From Litorilituus sediminis (GTDB taxonomy: Bacteria > Pseudomonadota > Gammaproteobacteria > Enterobacterales > Alteromonadaceae): a DNA stretch of 64,000 nucleotides. This document shows, one piece after another, positions 9,181 to 16,825 of this stretch. A model generated the notes under the pieces. It searched no databases. It worked only from the letters and a program-made list of their open reading frames with translations, and was not told the DNA's origin. The DNA is taken from the NCBI RefSeq assembly GCF_004295665.1, contig NZ_CP034759.1, forward strand, positions 248,001 to 312,000, read 5' to 3'. Within the stretch, counting starts at the first letter, position 1; each line of letters opens with the position of its first letter. The translations under genes and the position numbers were made by a program.

Positions 9181-9481
9181 GTTTGAGTCAGGTATGGAAG
9201 AAGATTTAAAGAAAAAAGTAGATATTGTAGTTGGGTTAAGCCGCCTAGCCGGTGGGACATTGATACTTGTTGGTAGTATTTTGGTCTTTGTTTTTACTCA
9301 AGCCGCGCTAGACCCAAATGCTTCCATTGAAATCAATGGTGTTCCAACTAAAGACCAAACGGACAAAATTGTGGCGGCAATTTTTACGGCATTATTTCCA
9401 ATAATAGGTCTGTTCTTATCTTTTGCACCAGCAAAGCTACTTGATAAGTGGGCAGCAAAAATTATTGCCCGTTTGAGTTAA
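9179..9481 (+). CDS. Cassette 1: small membrane protein, unknown function
   Basis: The 100-residue protein has an acidic/basic N-terminus and two predicted membrane segments (about residues 22-42 and 68-88). A polar stretch (DPNASIEINGVPTKDQTDK) between them probably faces the periplasm or lumen. I do not recognise the family. The ATG is part of the recombination core itself (GTTATG), so the cassette brings no ribosome binding site for it; a second in-frame ATG at 9194 after TCAGGT is an alternative start. It is nearly identical to cassette 3; the only protein change is Phe (here) to Cys (there) in the second membrane segment. Confidence 0.6.
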   Translation: MFESGMEEDLKKKVDIVVGLSRLAGGTLILVGSILVFVFTQAALDPNASIEINGVPTKDQTDKIVAAIFTALFPIIGLFLSFAPAKLLDKWAAKIIARLS

Positions 9482-9490
9482 TCTCAAACA

Positions 9491-9586
9491 TAACAAGCCG
9501 TTTAAGGCATGGACGTCTAACGCATGGCTGACGTTCGTTCCTCACGATTATAGCCATGCATTATCCGCCCCTTAACGGAGCGTTAT
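9491..9586 (+). repeat. attC site 1
   Basis: It runs from TAACAAGC to GGAGCGTTA; the inner arms GCATGGCT/AGCCATGC are well paired. It differs from attC 3 only at the last core bases (TTATGGCA against TTAGGCAT), because those belong to the next cassette. Confidence 0.85.
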
Positions 9587-9618
9587 GGCACACGAGAAAA
9601 GGAGCTCCATAAGCAAGG

Positions 9619-9849
9619 ATGTTCGTTACCTTAATCAATCTATGTCTTTACATTTGGTCAATTTATCTAATGTTTAGTGAAGAGTTATACTTCGGGATAT
9701 TTCTATTCATAATCGCTGCCATTCTTTCTAAGCTTACCCACGGTTCATTTCTTTTAGGTTTTGAGTTCGATTCCGACTCGTCATGTGAACACTCCGATTC
9801 TGGTGGGTTTGGCGATGGAGGCGGCGGTTCATCTGATGGTGGCGACTAA
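9619..9849 (+). CDS. Cassette 2: membrane protein with Gly/Ser/Asp-rich tail
   Basis: The 76-residue protein has two hydrophobic segments (about residues 3-18 and 24-37), a short link, and an acidic low-complexity tail of Asp, Ser and Gly ending SSDGGD. I do not recognise it. Start choice: ATG after AAGCAAGG. It sits between the two copies of the cassette 1/3 gene. Confidence 0.5.
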   Translation: MFVTLINLCLYIWSIYLMFSEELYFGIFLFIIAAILSKLTHGSFLLGFEFDSDSSCEHSDSGGFGDGGGGSSDGGD

Positions 9850-9860
9850 CTCGTTTGCCA

Positions 9861-9975
9861 TAACAAACCAAAGCACTGGGACATATTTTTGCGCGCTTTT
9901 TATTGTTGTTCTGGTTAGTGATTACGTTGTAACCTTTGGTTTTAATTATCAAATATGCCCGTGTTTGGGGCGTTA
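9861..9975 (+). repeat. attC site 2 (divergent, long)
   Basis: The right arm ATCAAATATGCCC and outer TTTGGGGCGTTA pair with the left TAACAAACCAAAG and GGGACATATTTTT. It is about 115 bp and differs in sequence from the GTTGGCT-type sites in the rest of the array. The final TTTGGGGCG could act as a Shine-Dalgarno-like sequence for the ATG of cassette 3. Confidence 0.7.
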
Positions 9976-10277
9976 TGTTTGAGTCAGGTATGGAAGAAGA
10001 TTTAAAGAAAAAAGTAGATATTGTAGTTGGGTTAAGCCGCCTAGCCGGTGGGACATTGATACTTGTTGGTAGTATTTTGGTCTTTGTTTTTACTCAAGCC
10101 GCGCTAGACCCAAATGCTTCCATTGAAATCAATGGTGTTCCAACTAAAGACCAAACGGACAAAATTGTGGCGGCAATTTTTACGGCATTATTTCCAATAA
10201 TAGGTCTGTGCTTATCTTTTGCACCAGCAAAGCTACTTGATAAGTGGGCAGCAAAAATTATTGCCCGTTTGAGTTAA
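9975..10277 (+). CDS. Cassette 3: duplicate of cassette 1 membrane protein
   Basis: This copy is 100 residues long, with the same two membrane segments as cassette 1. Over the whole 406-bp cassette I see one base change (TTC to TGC, giving Phe to Cys) before the outermost core bases. The ATG lies in the GTTATG core, preceded by GGGGCG from attC 2, so translation may use a signal supplied by the upstream cassette. The frame continues upstream into attC 2 (from 9936), but that extension is not part of the cassette. Confidence 0.6.
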   Translation: MFESGMEEDLKKKVDIVVGLSRLAGGTLILVGSILVFVFTQAALDPNASIEINGVPTKDQTDKIVAAIFTALFPIIGLCLSFAPAKLLDKWAAKIIARLS

Positions 10278-10286
10278 TCTCAAACA

Positions 10287-10381
10287 TAACAAGCCGTTTA
10301 AGGCATGGACGTCTAACGCATGGCTGACGTTCGTTCCTCACGATTATAGCCATGCATTATCCGCCCCTTAACGGAGCGTTA
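10287..10381 (+). repeat. attC site 3 (copy of attC 1)
   Basis: It is the same sequence as attC 1 up to the core GGAGCGTTA. The cut is between 10378 and 10379. Confidence 0.85.
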
Positions 10382-10391
10382 GGCATACAGG

Positions 10392-10727
10392 ATGAGCAAT
10401 CGAAATTGGGTCTGCTTTAGTTGCAGAATCACAAACAGGAAGTCTTCGAGATTTGCAGGTAAAGCAATCTGCTCTGAATGTGGTGGAGAACTTAATTACC
10501 TAGGCTACAAAATACCTGTTCCACCTAAAAGTAAACCCAAAGAATGGAAAAAGCTTCAGGAGCAACTTGCCTCAGAAGCTAGAGAATATGAGCGTGATAT
10601 ATTTAAAGCTAAAGTAAGAAACCGTCACGATCTGGAACAGGAATTAGAGAAACTTAAAGCTTTACCGTCCAATATTGGCAGGCAGAGTTTAATAAAACAG
10701 CTGGAGAAAAGGCTAAAGTATGCCTAA
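10392..10727 (+). CDS. Cassette 4: zinc-ribbon plus coiled-coil protein
   Basis: The protein has 111 residues. Two Cys pairs (Cys8-x2-Cys11 and Cys27-x2-Cys30) make a zinc ribbon at the N-terminus. The remainder (about residues 45-110) is charged and helical with heptad-like Leu spacing, probably a coiled coil. The function is unknown; a nucleic-acid or protein-binding role is an inference from the ribbon. The ATG follows ACAGG. Its stop codon is the TAA of the attC start TAACA, and an IS1111-type element begins 2 bp later. Confidence 0.6.
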   Translation: MSNRNWVCFSCRITNRKSSRFAGKAICSECGGELNYLGYKIPVPPKSKPKEWKKLQEQLASEAREYERDIFKAKVRNRHDLEQELEKLKALPSNIGRQSLIKQLEKRLKYA

Positions 10728-11576
10728 CATATGAGCCTTATTCCCGTCAATAGACAATAGTATTTTTTTAGCTGCCGTTAGGCAGCTATTTGTTTGGCAA
10801 TTTACAACAACATTTACTTCGCTATGTCGATAGGCCATTAAACAAACGTTTACGGCAAACACATATAGAGGCTCTCTTAGTGTGATCTCATCACTGCCTG
10901 TTTTGTTTATCCTTAATGCAAACAGGGGCACTAGACATTTATCGGTTAACCTTAATCTGGCACTACTCAAGCAATATGATTACTTGTGGTTAAACAAGGT
11001 TCAGTTAGTTTCAGGCTCAGTTAAGGTGTAAACGCTTTTGCTTATCGCAATAATGCGCACCAATGGCGAGTCTAATCAAGCCATGTGGCTTAAACTACTT
11101 GGCATAATAATTATCTTTTGTCTTACAGGTGCAATAATTATCAACATGCTCTTAATTATCCAGTTAGACGTTCAGCTCGCGCCATTGTGCGACTTAACCT
11201 TTTAAAAATTTGTCTTCATCAAATACCTGCTTATCTCGTAGCATAAAATAGACACAACGACCTATTTTATGCGCTAATGCGGATAACGCTTTACCTTTGC
11301 TCATGCGTTTTTGTAATTTTGCCAAATAGCGTTTCGCTTTATCATTACCTCGAAGGTAAAGTACGGCGGCCTCACTAAACGCCCATTTTAAATAGCCGTT
11401 ACCTATTTTATTGCCACTGGTGCCGTACACTTTACCTGCTGATTCTGCTTTACATTTAACGAGCCGAGAATAAGAGGCAAACTGTTGAACACTTGGGAAC
11501 CTGTTAATGTTGATCTGATTTAATAGCACCGCACACTTTTATGAAGGATAATTAATCCAACAATAAAGGTGTGAAA

Positions 11577-11867
11577 ATGACGCAAAGAAGAAAACCAAGA
11601 AAATATACAGATGAGTTCAGAGAAGAAGCTGTAAAGCTCGTTACAGAACAAGGTTATAGCGTAACCGAAGCTGCTAACTCGTTAGGCATTACAACGAAGC
11701 TGCTTTATAATTGGAAAGATAAATTTGCTAAGCAAGCTTCAGGCGAAACATTAAGTAAAGATGAAAGAGCTGAGCTGGTTAAGCTTAGAAAAGAAAACAA
11801 ACGCTTGCTAATGGAGCGTGAAATCCTAAAAAAAGCCAGCGCCTTCTTTGCGAAAGAAATGAAGTAA
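11577..11867 (+). CDS. IS3 family transposase OrfA (copy A)
   Basis: OrfA is the DNA-binding part of the IS3 transposase. Residues 1-50 form a helix-turn-helix (YTDEFREEAVKLV...AANSLGITTKLLYNWKDKF) and a leucine-zipper-like helix (ELVKLRKENKRLLMEREIL) follows. I chose the ATG at 11577 behind AAAGGTG; a GTG 6 bp upstream is possible. Near the end lies AAAAAAAG (about 11828-11835), where a -1 slip would join it to OrfB. Confidence 0.93.
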   Translation: MTQRRKPRKYTDEFREEAVKLVTEQGYSVTEAANSLGITTKLLYNWKDKFAKQASGETLSKDERAELVKLRKENKRLLMEREILKKASAFFAKEMK

Positions 11868-11932
11868 AGTTCGAATATATTAAAGAGCAGCAATGGCGCT
11901 TTCCAATCAGTGCGCTATGTAATGTTTTAAAA

Positions 11933-12730
11933 GTGAGTCGCTCAGCCTATTACGCTTGGCTTAAGCGGCCAGCTAAAATCATCACACCAGATGAGCTAAG
12001 ACTATATCGTCGTATAAAGCGACTATTTGATGATAGCCGAAGCAGTGCTGGTGCCAGAACCTTGATGAAGCTGCTACGCAAAGAAGGTTTTAATATTGGA
12101 ATTTTCCGAGTAAAAAGTTTGATGAAGTTACTCAGCTTACAAGTAAAACAACGAGTAGCTTACAAAGTGACGACCATGCGAAAGCATAGTCATGCTATTG
12201 CAGATAATTTGCTTAAGCGTAAGTTTAATCCAGCTAGCGCTAACCAAACGTGGGCTGGTGATATTACTTACTTGAGAACTCACCAAGGCTGGATGTATCT
12301 AGCTGTAGTAATGGATTTACATTCTCGCCGTATTATTGGTTGGGCTTTAAGTAAGCGTATGACCGTTGATTTAACAATGAGAGCTATGCAGATGGCAATT
12401 AACCTACGCCAACCCAAAGCAGGCTTAATATTCCATAGCGATAGAGGTTCACAATATACCAGCAAGCGCTATCGAGCTCAGCTATGGGCTAATCGAATTA
12501 CACCATCCATGAGTGGTTGTGGGGCTTGCTTAGATAATGCTGTAGTTGAAAGGTTCTTCGGAAGCTTGAAAAATGAATGGCTATTAAATGTTTATCACTT
12601 AACAAGAGAAAGCATGAAAATCGATGTTGAAAAATACATCAAATACTATAACTCAGTTCGATTACATACGACCTTAAACGATATGTCGCCAATCGAGTTT
12701 GAAAGTGTAAGGAGAAAGTGTGCGGCCTAG
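11933..12730 (+). CDS. IS3 family transposase OrfB (copy A), DDE catalytic domain
   Basis: This is the integrase-like part. The DDE residues are in WAGDITYL, HSDRGSQY and DNAVVERFFGSLKNE. The frame is open upstream to the slippery run in OrfA and encodes KFEYIKEQQWRFPISALCN, a typical OrfB N-terminus. The working protein is therefore probably an OrfAB frameshift fusion, and the GTG at 11933 is only the first start codon in the separate frame. It is identical in protein sequence to copy B. Confidence 0.93.
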   Translation: MSRSAYYAWLKRPAKIITPDELRLYRRIKRLFDDSRSSAGARTLMKLLRKEGFNIGIFRVKSLMKLLSLQVKQRVAYKVTTMRKHSHAIADNLLKRKFNPASANQTWAGDITYLRTHQGWMYLAVVMDLHSRRIIGWALSKRMTVDLTMRAMQMAINLRQPKAGLIFHSDRGSQYTSKRYRAQLWANRITPSMSGCGACLDNAVVERFFGSLKNEWLLNVYHLTRESMKIDVEKYIKYYNSVRLHTTLNDMSPIEFESVRRKCAA

Positions 12731-13319
12731 CTTGACCAGATCATTTAAATTAAGTGATTGAGCAGGTAAGTTATATTGACTGTCAGTATTGATAACATGG
12801 GCTTTTAAGTCAGCGCCGTGGCGCATGATGTGCGTTCGTCTTCGCAGTAAATCACGTGTGGAACGCGTTTCTTGTGGATAGTTATAAGCTAAAGGAAAAT
12901 TGCCGCCACGCATTAAACTGGCAATTTTATAAGAATCAATTTTATCATTTTTAGCTTTACCGCCATGAATAGCTTTCATATAAAGCGCATGACCTAAAAT
13001 AAATTCAATATTGAGTTCACGACAAAAGTCACTGACCCAATACCAGCAATGCATACATTCAACGCCAACAACTACTTGCCCGATATAAGGTTTAAGTAGT
13101 TTTCGTAATTGATTAGGATCGGCTTTTATCTTTTGATGAAGAATTTTATTACCATGTTTATCGAGAATACAAACGTATAAAAGTCGTGCATGTAGATCTA
13201 TTCCACAATAATATTGGTGAAAAGTAGTGTAGAATTTCATAGAGCTTTCTCCTTTTGGTTTGGTCGCCTTAAAGTTTAGCCGAATGCTAAACTTTGGGGA
13301 GAAGGCTCAATTAGTATCA

Positions 13320-13410
13320 AGCTGTTCAAAGCGGACAAAATTACGCTGGTTTGGTTTCGCTCCGCTTCACAGTATAGCCAGCATAATTTTGCCCATTAAC
13401 AGGGCGTTAT
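13320..13410 (+). repeat. attC site 4 (right part; left end at 10725-10729)
   Basis: TAACA at 10725 plus AGCTGTTC...AGGGCGTTA here make a normal attC split by the IS1111 element. The arms ACGCTGG and CCAGCAT are visible. The cut is between 13406 and 13407. Confidence 0.8.
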
Positions 13411-13423
13411 ATGGCAAAGGAAT

Positions 13424-13864
13424 ATGTCTCAAGTATTAGATGAAATCTCAACTGCAATAAAAAACTTATCTCTTGAATCTTCAGTGGTAAGGGTTATTAA
13501 TGATGAAGATTTATATAAAAATCTATTGAATCACTTTGTAAAAGGCGGCGATCGTCGTTGGTGGTGGGAATCATTCAATGTTGAGTCTAACTCCAAATCA
13601 TTTAGTGATGGTTTGGGCTACAAACGTTTACCTGTAATTGTTCCAGATAAAGACGAAGTTGTTTGGTTCATGGTAGAAGATGATCAATTACCAAATTATC
13701 CAATCTTTGAGTGTTCCATTAGTAATGCTGTAAAAATAATTGGTGAGTGTTTTGCGTTTGAATATTATTTAATATCTAAAAATTTACAATGGCTGTTGTG
13801 TGAAAACCACCATGATAGAGTTATAGGTATTGGAAGTAAGCTTGATTTTGGTAATGCCATATAA
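13424..13864 (+). CDS. Cassette 5: hypothetical soluble protein
   Basis: The 146-residue protein has no signal peptide or membrane segment. It has an aromatic run DRRWWWESF near residue 45, followed by predicted alternating strands and helices. The look (VVWFMVEDDQLPNYPIFE, then an amphipathic helix) resembles small cytoplasmic proteins often found in cassettes and immunity loci, but I cannot name a family. The start at 13424 follows AAAGGA. The stop codon lies in the attC start. Confidence 0.6.
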   Translation: MSQVLDEISTAIKNLSLESSVVRVINDEDLYKNLLNHFVKGGDRRWWWESFNVESNSKSFSDGLGYKRLPVIVPDKDEVVWFMVEDDQLPNYPIFECSISNAVKIIGECFAFEYYLISKNLQWLLCENHHDRVIGIGSKLDFGNAI

Positions 13865-13958
13865 CAAGCGCATTAAGCACGGGACTGCTAACAGTTTGCT
13901 CGGTTCCGCTTCGCTTCACATTTTAGCAAACAATTATCAGCCCCTTATGCGGGCGTTA
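13862..13958 (+). repeat. attC site 5
   Basis: TAACAAGCGCATTAAGC pairs with GCGGGCGTTA at the far end; the inner arms are GTTTGCT/AGCAAAC. The cut is between 13955 and 13956. Confidence 0.85.
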
Positions 13959-13975
13959 TATTGCAAAAGGTAGGC

Positions 13976-14413
13976 ATGGAGTATTATCCACCAAAAGGAA
14001 CTAGTTTCGCTATTCGATTATTGAAAATGGTTATATTCGTAGCAATGGTTTTTGTACTTTCAAAATTGTTATTTGAATTAAATCAACTCAATCACTATCC
14101 TGCGTTTTTAAACGATACTGCTTTTGTTTTTTTGTGTTTAACTATCGGTTGGTTTTTTCGTATTAAAAATACGTGGGAATACTCTGAGCAAGACTTAATT
14201 ATCTCAGCTGACGCAAACCTATTTGGTTTTGTGTTTATCGCTGCAAAGCTTAGTGGTGTAAATAAGTATGAGTTTAGGCTTTGGAATCCTGATTATCATA
14301 GCTTTGCTGTTAACTCTGATTTCATTATCAATATTTGTTTCAAACCGACTGATAAAGTAGCTGTTGGTGGTTGTCATGTTTTGTGCAACAATCAAGAAAT
14401 CAAGCCAAACTAA
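13976..14413 (+). CDS. Cassette 6: membrane protein with cytoplasmic tail, unknown
   Basis: The protein has 145 residues from the ATG at 13976, which follows AAAAGGTAGG; an in-frame TTG at 13961 is less likely. Two hydrophobic segments (about residues 13-31 and 45-60) are followed by a soluble domain of about 80 residues. The arrangement resembles small PH-like bacterial proteins, but the resemblance is only in layout. The function is unknown. Confidence 0.5.
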   Translation: MEYYPPKGTSFAIRLLKMVIFVAMVFVLSKLLFELNQLNHYPAFLNDTAFVFLCLTIGWFFRIKNTWEYSEQDLIISADANLFGFVFIAAKLSGVNKYEFRLWNPDYHSFAVNSDFIINICFKPTDKVAVGGCHVLCNNQEIKPN

Positions 14414-14431
14414 ATTAGCACAGTTGCAATA

Positions 14432-14523
14432 TAACAATCTAATTAATAAGGACAAAAAACAGTTGGCTGTTTTCGTTCCTCAACATTTTAGCCAACAATT
14501 TTTTGCCCATTATTAGGGCGTTA
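14432..14523 (+). repeat. attC site 6
   Basis: TAACAATCTAATTAATAAGG pairs with CCATTATTAGGGCGTTA; the inner arms are GTTGGCT/AGCCAAC. It starts 18 bp after the stop of the cassette 6 gene. The cut is between 14520 and 14521. Confidence 0.85.
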
Positions 14524-14536
14524 TGTTTCAAGGAAG

Positions 14537-14824
14537 ATGATGAGTAAGGTTTCTACTAAGGAGCTATATTTGATTGGGGTCATAGGTGCTCCGTATTATA
14601 TTTTTGCTGTGGTATTAGCCTCTGTATCAGTAAAACATATTAGTTTTGGCTTTTTAATACTCTTACCTCTTTGGTTAATCTACGATCGTATTTCACAAAC
14701 TACCTATATCGCGTATGTCAAAAATGGTGGTTGTAGTAAAAGTAAATACACCTTAATATCAATTACATACCAATTTATCTTCATCTGTATCACTTTAGTT
14801 ATTATGGGTGCAGTTGAAACATAA
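14537..14824 (+). CDS. Cassette 7: small membrane protein, unknown
   Basis: The 95-residue protein has about three hydrophobic segments (near residues 10-28, 32-50 and 75-92) with a short basic loop. The ATG (with an adjacent second ATG) follows AAGGAAG. The stop codon is the TAA that opens attC 7. I recognise no family. Confidence 0.5.
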   Translation: MMSKVSTKELYLIGVIGAPYYIFAVVLASVSVKHISFGFLILLPLWLIYDRISQTTYIAYVKNGGCSKSKYTLISITYQFIFICITLVIMGAVET

Positions 14825-14918
14825 CAAGCAAATAAATCAGGACAAATAACAGCTTGGCTTTTTGCTCCTGCGTCGCTTATTTTAGCCAAGCATTATTTGC
14901 CCATTATTGTGGGCGTTA
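14822..14918 (+). repeat. attC site 7
   Basis: TAACAAGCAAATAAATCAGG...GTGGGCGTTA, with inner arms GCTTGGCT/AGCCAAGC. It is very close in sequence to attC 9. The cut is between 14915 and 14916. Confidence 0.85.
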
Positions 14919-14927
14919 GGCTTTCAT

Positions 14928-15302
14928 ATGAAAATGCGGTTATTTAAATTCCTCCTATGTACCGTCTTATCTTGTTGGGGTCTAGTGTTATCTTGGATAG
15001 CTCTTTCTGGTTTATTTAATGAGCTTTTTTTTGAGCCTCTTAATTTCACAAATACCAAAGATAATATTATTCTGAAATTTGTTCTTTGTACTCTGATTTG
15101 GACGGCATGGTTTTATTATTTTAAAATTTCTATTAAATGGATAATGTATAATTATGTTGAAAAGCTTCCTAGAGTTATAGGTGCTACATTGGGAATTATA
15201 TGCATATTAATCACAGGCGGTTATGGTTTATTTATTGCTTCGCCAAGTATTGTATTGATGCTGTATATTCATTTTAATGCTCCATATGAACAGCAAGCCT
15301 AA
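14928..15302 (+). CDS. Cassette 8: small membrane protein, unknown
   Basis: The protein has 125 residues from the ATG at 14928; ATG 14934 is an alternative. Three hydrophobic segments are visible (about residues 7-28, 50-66 and 84-115). The only ribosome-binding-like bases are AGG from the attC 7 core. The frame continues upstream into attC 7, but that part belongs to the previous cassette. The function is unknown. Confidence 0.5.
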   Translation: MKMRLFKFLLCTVLSCWGLVLSWIALSGLFNELFFEPLNFTNTKDNIILKFVLCTLIWTAWFYYFKISIKWIMYNYVEKLPRVIGATLGIICILITGGYGLFIASPSIVLMLYIHFNAPYEQQA

Positions 15303-15394
15303 CAAGCTGTTAAATCAGGACAAAATACAGTTGGCTTTTGCTCCTTCGTCGCTTATTCTAGCCAACTATATTTTGCCCATTAACGAGGGCGTTA
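15300..15394 (+). repeat. attC site 8
   Basis: TAACAAGCTGTTAAATCAGG...CGAGGGCGTTA, with inner arms AGTTGGCT/AGCCAACT. The cut is between 15391 and 15392. Confidence 0.85.
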
Positions 15395-15424
15395 GCTAAA
15401 TTTAAAACAAGGAGGTTTAAACAA

Positions 15425-15841
15425 ATGGCATCAATTCCACAATCTATTAACGGTGTAACCGTAAGGCATGCAAACTCAGCAAATTTAAATGTCGAACAAG
15501 CCCTTTTGACAGCATTACAACATTGTATTAAAAAAGATATCGCAAAAGGGTTTACACTTTCACAAATTTATATTTCCTCAGCAAATGATTCGCATAAATT
15601 TCCTAGTCGCCATGTACAAGGAAAAGGGAAAGCTGTAGATATATCAAGAATAAATGGCAAAAAAATGTCAGTGAGTTATGGAACAGATAAAGAAGTAACT
15701 GCCATAGTAGATGCAATGCAGCAAAAATTCGAATCGGCTCCTGGTAGAAGAGAGAACTTCGGACCCTCAACAAAGAAAAAGCTTGGCAGCGCGCATTCAG
15801 TCTCAGGGCATAAAGATCACATTCACTTTTCGGTAAACTAA
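15425..15841 (+). CDS. Cassette 9, gene 1: M15-like peptidoglycan peptidase domain protein
   Basis: The 138-residue protein has a strong GGAGG 9 nt before its ATG. The motif SRHVQGKGKAVDIS (His, Gly-x-Ala-x-Asp) and the late HKDHIHFSV match the zinc ligands of M15/VanY-CwlK-like peptidases, which cut peptidoglycan peptides. It lacks a signal peptide, so it would need an export route, cell lysis, or an intracellular role. The next gene starts 1 bp after the stop and encodes a secreted protein, so the two probably act together, possibly as effector and protector. The family call rests on motif spacing; the pairing is inference. Confidence 0.6.
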   Translation: MASIPQSINGVTVRHANSANLNVEQALLTALQHCIKKDIAKGFTLSQIYISSANDSHKFPSRHVQGKGKAVDISRINGKKMSVSYGTDKEVTAIVDAMQQKFESAPGRRENFGPSTKKKLGSAHSVSGHKDHIHFSVN

Positions 15842-15842
15842 A

Positions 15843-16313
15843 ATGAAAGTATCTATTTTGCTAGTATTCTTAATTTCAGCTTATTGTTCTGCTGCATCAA
15901 CAAAAGAACTGACTGCTATAACAAATATACCAAGTAAAGTATTTGCCATTGGAAATATTTATGATTTAAATAAAACTGTTGTTACAACATTTGATAAACA
16001 GCATTGGATTAAATATATAGAGGTTCCTGACTACACAGCTACTTGTGTTTCTGAAACCGACATTATTTGTAACTATAATTATTATTTTTCCATATCAGAG
16101 CTTGATAATTCAGCTGATTATAAGGTTTATAAAGTATCCAGTCTTGGTGAAATAGTGAAAGTTGAATGGGTATCCGAAAATATTCTATCAAGTAAGCTGC
16201 TTTTAACAATCAAAAGTTATAAAAAATCAAAAGCAATAACTTTAGTTAAAGAGTTATCTATAAAACCGTCAGGTGCATATTTAGCTAACAAGCAAATTAA
16301 TCAGGACAAATAA
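15843..16313 (+). CDS. Cassette 9, gene 2: secreted protein, unknown
   Basis: The 156-residue protein has a clear signal peptide (residues 1-20, ending SAYCSAAST), so it is periplasmic or a lipoprotein-like product. The mature part is predicted mostly beta with two close Cys residues (ATCVSETDIICNY). It is translationally coupled to the M15-like gene. Its last residues (NKQINQDK) are encoded by the attC itself, because no stop precedes the attC start. No family is recognised; a protector of the cell against gene 1 is one possibility. Confidence 0.55.
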   Translation: MKVSILLVFLISAYCSAASTKELTAITNIPSKVFAIGNIYDLNKTVVTTFDKQHWIKYIEVPDYTATCVSETDIICNYNYYFSISELDNSADYKVYKVSSLGEIVKVEWVSENILSSKLLLTIKSYKKSKAITLVKELSIKPSGAYLANKQINQDK

Positions 16314-16380
16314 CAGTTGGTTTTTGCTCCTGCGTCGCTTATTTTAACCAACTGATATTTGCCCATTATTGTGGGCGTTA
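16286..16380 (+). repeat. attC site 9 (overlaps the end of a coding region)
   Basis: TAACAAGCAAATTAATCAGG...GTGGGCGTTA with arms AGTTGGTT/AACCAACT. The first 28 bp are also coding. The cut is between 16377 and 16378. Confidence 0.85.
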
Positions 16381-16387
16381 GGTGTAC

Positions 16388-16708
16388 ATGGAAATGAAAC
16401 ATTGTTGCAATCAAATGGAGCAGAAGCTGACGCTAGAATGTGAACAGCACGATTATGAATTTGATTGCCCTGATGTGCTTATTAGTTACACAGCTAAATT
16501 TGATGAATACGGGTTGATTATCCATGATGGTGGTAGCTCATGCATTGAAATTGGCTATTGCCCATGGTGTGGTTTCAAGCTTCCAGAATCCAAACGAGAT
16601 TTATGGTTTGATGTATTGGAAGAGCTTGGTTTTGATGATCCTAGTGAGCAAGAAATTCCTAAAGAGTTTTTATCTTCTGCTTGGCATGAGAGTGGAAAGT
16701 ACACCTAA
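16388..16708 (+). CDS. Cassette 10: Cys-rich conserved small protein (DUF6980-like)
   Basis: The protein has 106 residues. The N-terminal MKHCCNQM, a central GLIIHDGGSSCIEIGYCPWCGFKLP with a CxxC pair, and RDLWFDVLEELGFDDP make a pattern I have met in a small family common in cassettes and intergenic loci; I believe it is DUF6980, but this is from memory. Two Cys pairs could bind zinc. The ATG at 16388 or the one at 16394 could be the start; homologues usually begin at MKHCC. The role is unknown. Confidence 0.6.
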   Translation: MEMKHCCNQMEQKLTLECEQHDYEFDCPDVLISYTAKFDEYGLIIHDGGSSCIEIGYCPWCGFKLPESKRDLWFDVLEELGFDDPSEQEIPKEFLSSAWHESGKYT

Positions 16709-16802
16709 CAAGCAATTAAAGGAAGGGACGTCTAACGCTTGGCTGACGCTCGTTCCTCGCAAATTTTAGCCAAGCATTATCCGCCTCTTAATGTGGGCGT
16801 TA
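16706..16802 (+). repeat. attC site 10
   Basis: TAACAAGCAATTAAAGGAAGG...AATGTGGGCGTTA; the inner arms GCTTGGCT/AGCCAAGC resemble attC 1/3 in the GGGACGTCTAACGC block. The cut is between 16799 and 16800. Confidence 0.85.
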
Positions 16803-16825
16803 TGTGCCAGAGTTTTATGTCAAAA

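Larger units (their letters stand above)
11511..12743 (+). mobile_element. IS3-family insertion sequence, copy A
   Basis: The element is 1233 bp. Terminal inverted repeats start TGATCTG and share CCGCACACTTT (left TGATCTGATTTAATAGCACC..., right TGATCTGGTCAAGCTAGG...). It has two overlapping frames with an A7G slippery run. No target-site duplication is seen: the flanks are AATGT and TTTAA, and 228 bp of the host element are missing at the junction. That points to an insertion plus adjacent deletion. Confidence 0.9.
11194..13240 (-). pseudogene. IS1111 transposase, split by IS3 insertion and deletion
   Basis: The N-terminal part (about 12744-13240) has the start, the first Asp (CGIDLHARLL), VGVECMHCW and KNDKIDSYKIA. 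The C-terminal part (11194-11510) has NRFPSVQQFASYSRL to the end. Compared with the intact copy, residues encoded by about 18906-19133 are gone. It cannot make a working transposase but may respond to one supplied by copy 2. Confidence 0.85.
10730..13319 (-). mobile_element. IS1111-type element (IS110 family), copy 1, in attC 4, interrupted by IS3
   Basis: It is flanked by TAACA on the left and AGCTGTTC on the right, which join to a normal attC start. Subterminal inverted repeats are TGAGCCTTATTCCC (left) and TGAGCCTTCTCCCC (right, read inward), a trait of the IS1111 subgroup. The sequence is nearly identical to the intact copy at 18122-19710, but an IS3 element (11511-12743) replaces about 228 bp of the transposase gene. 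The left edge lacks two bases (CA) found in copy 2, so that boundary is approximate. Confidence 0.8.

Noticed and set aside
9936..9974. Longer N-terminus for the cassette 3 protein
   Set aside because: These bases belong to attC 2 of the previous cassette; the copy in cassette 1 has different upstream DNA.
11865..11935. OrfA and OrfB of IS3 as a frameshifted pseudogene
   Set aside because: The A7G slippery run and overlapping frames are the normal programmed frameshift of this family, and two near-identical copies keep it.
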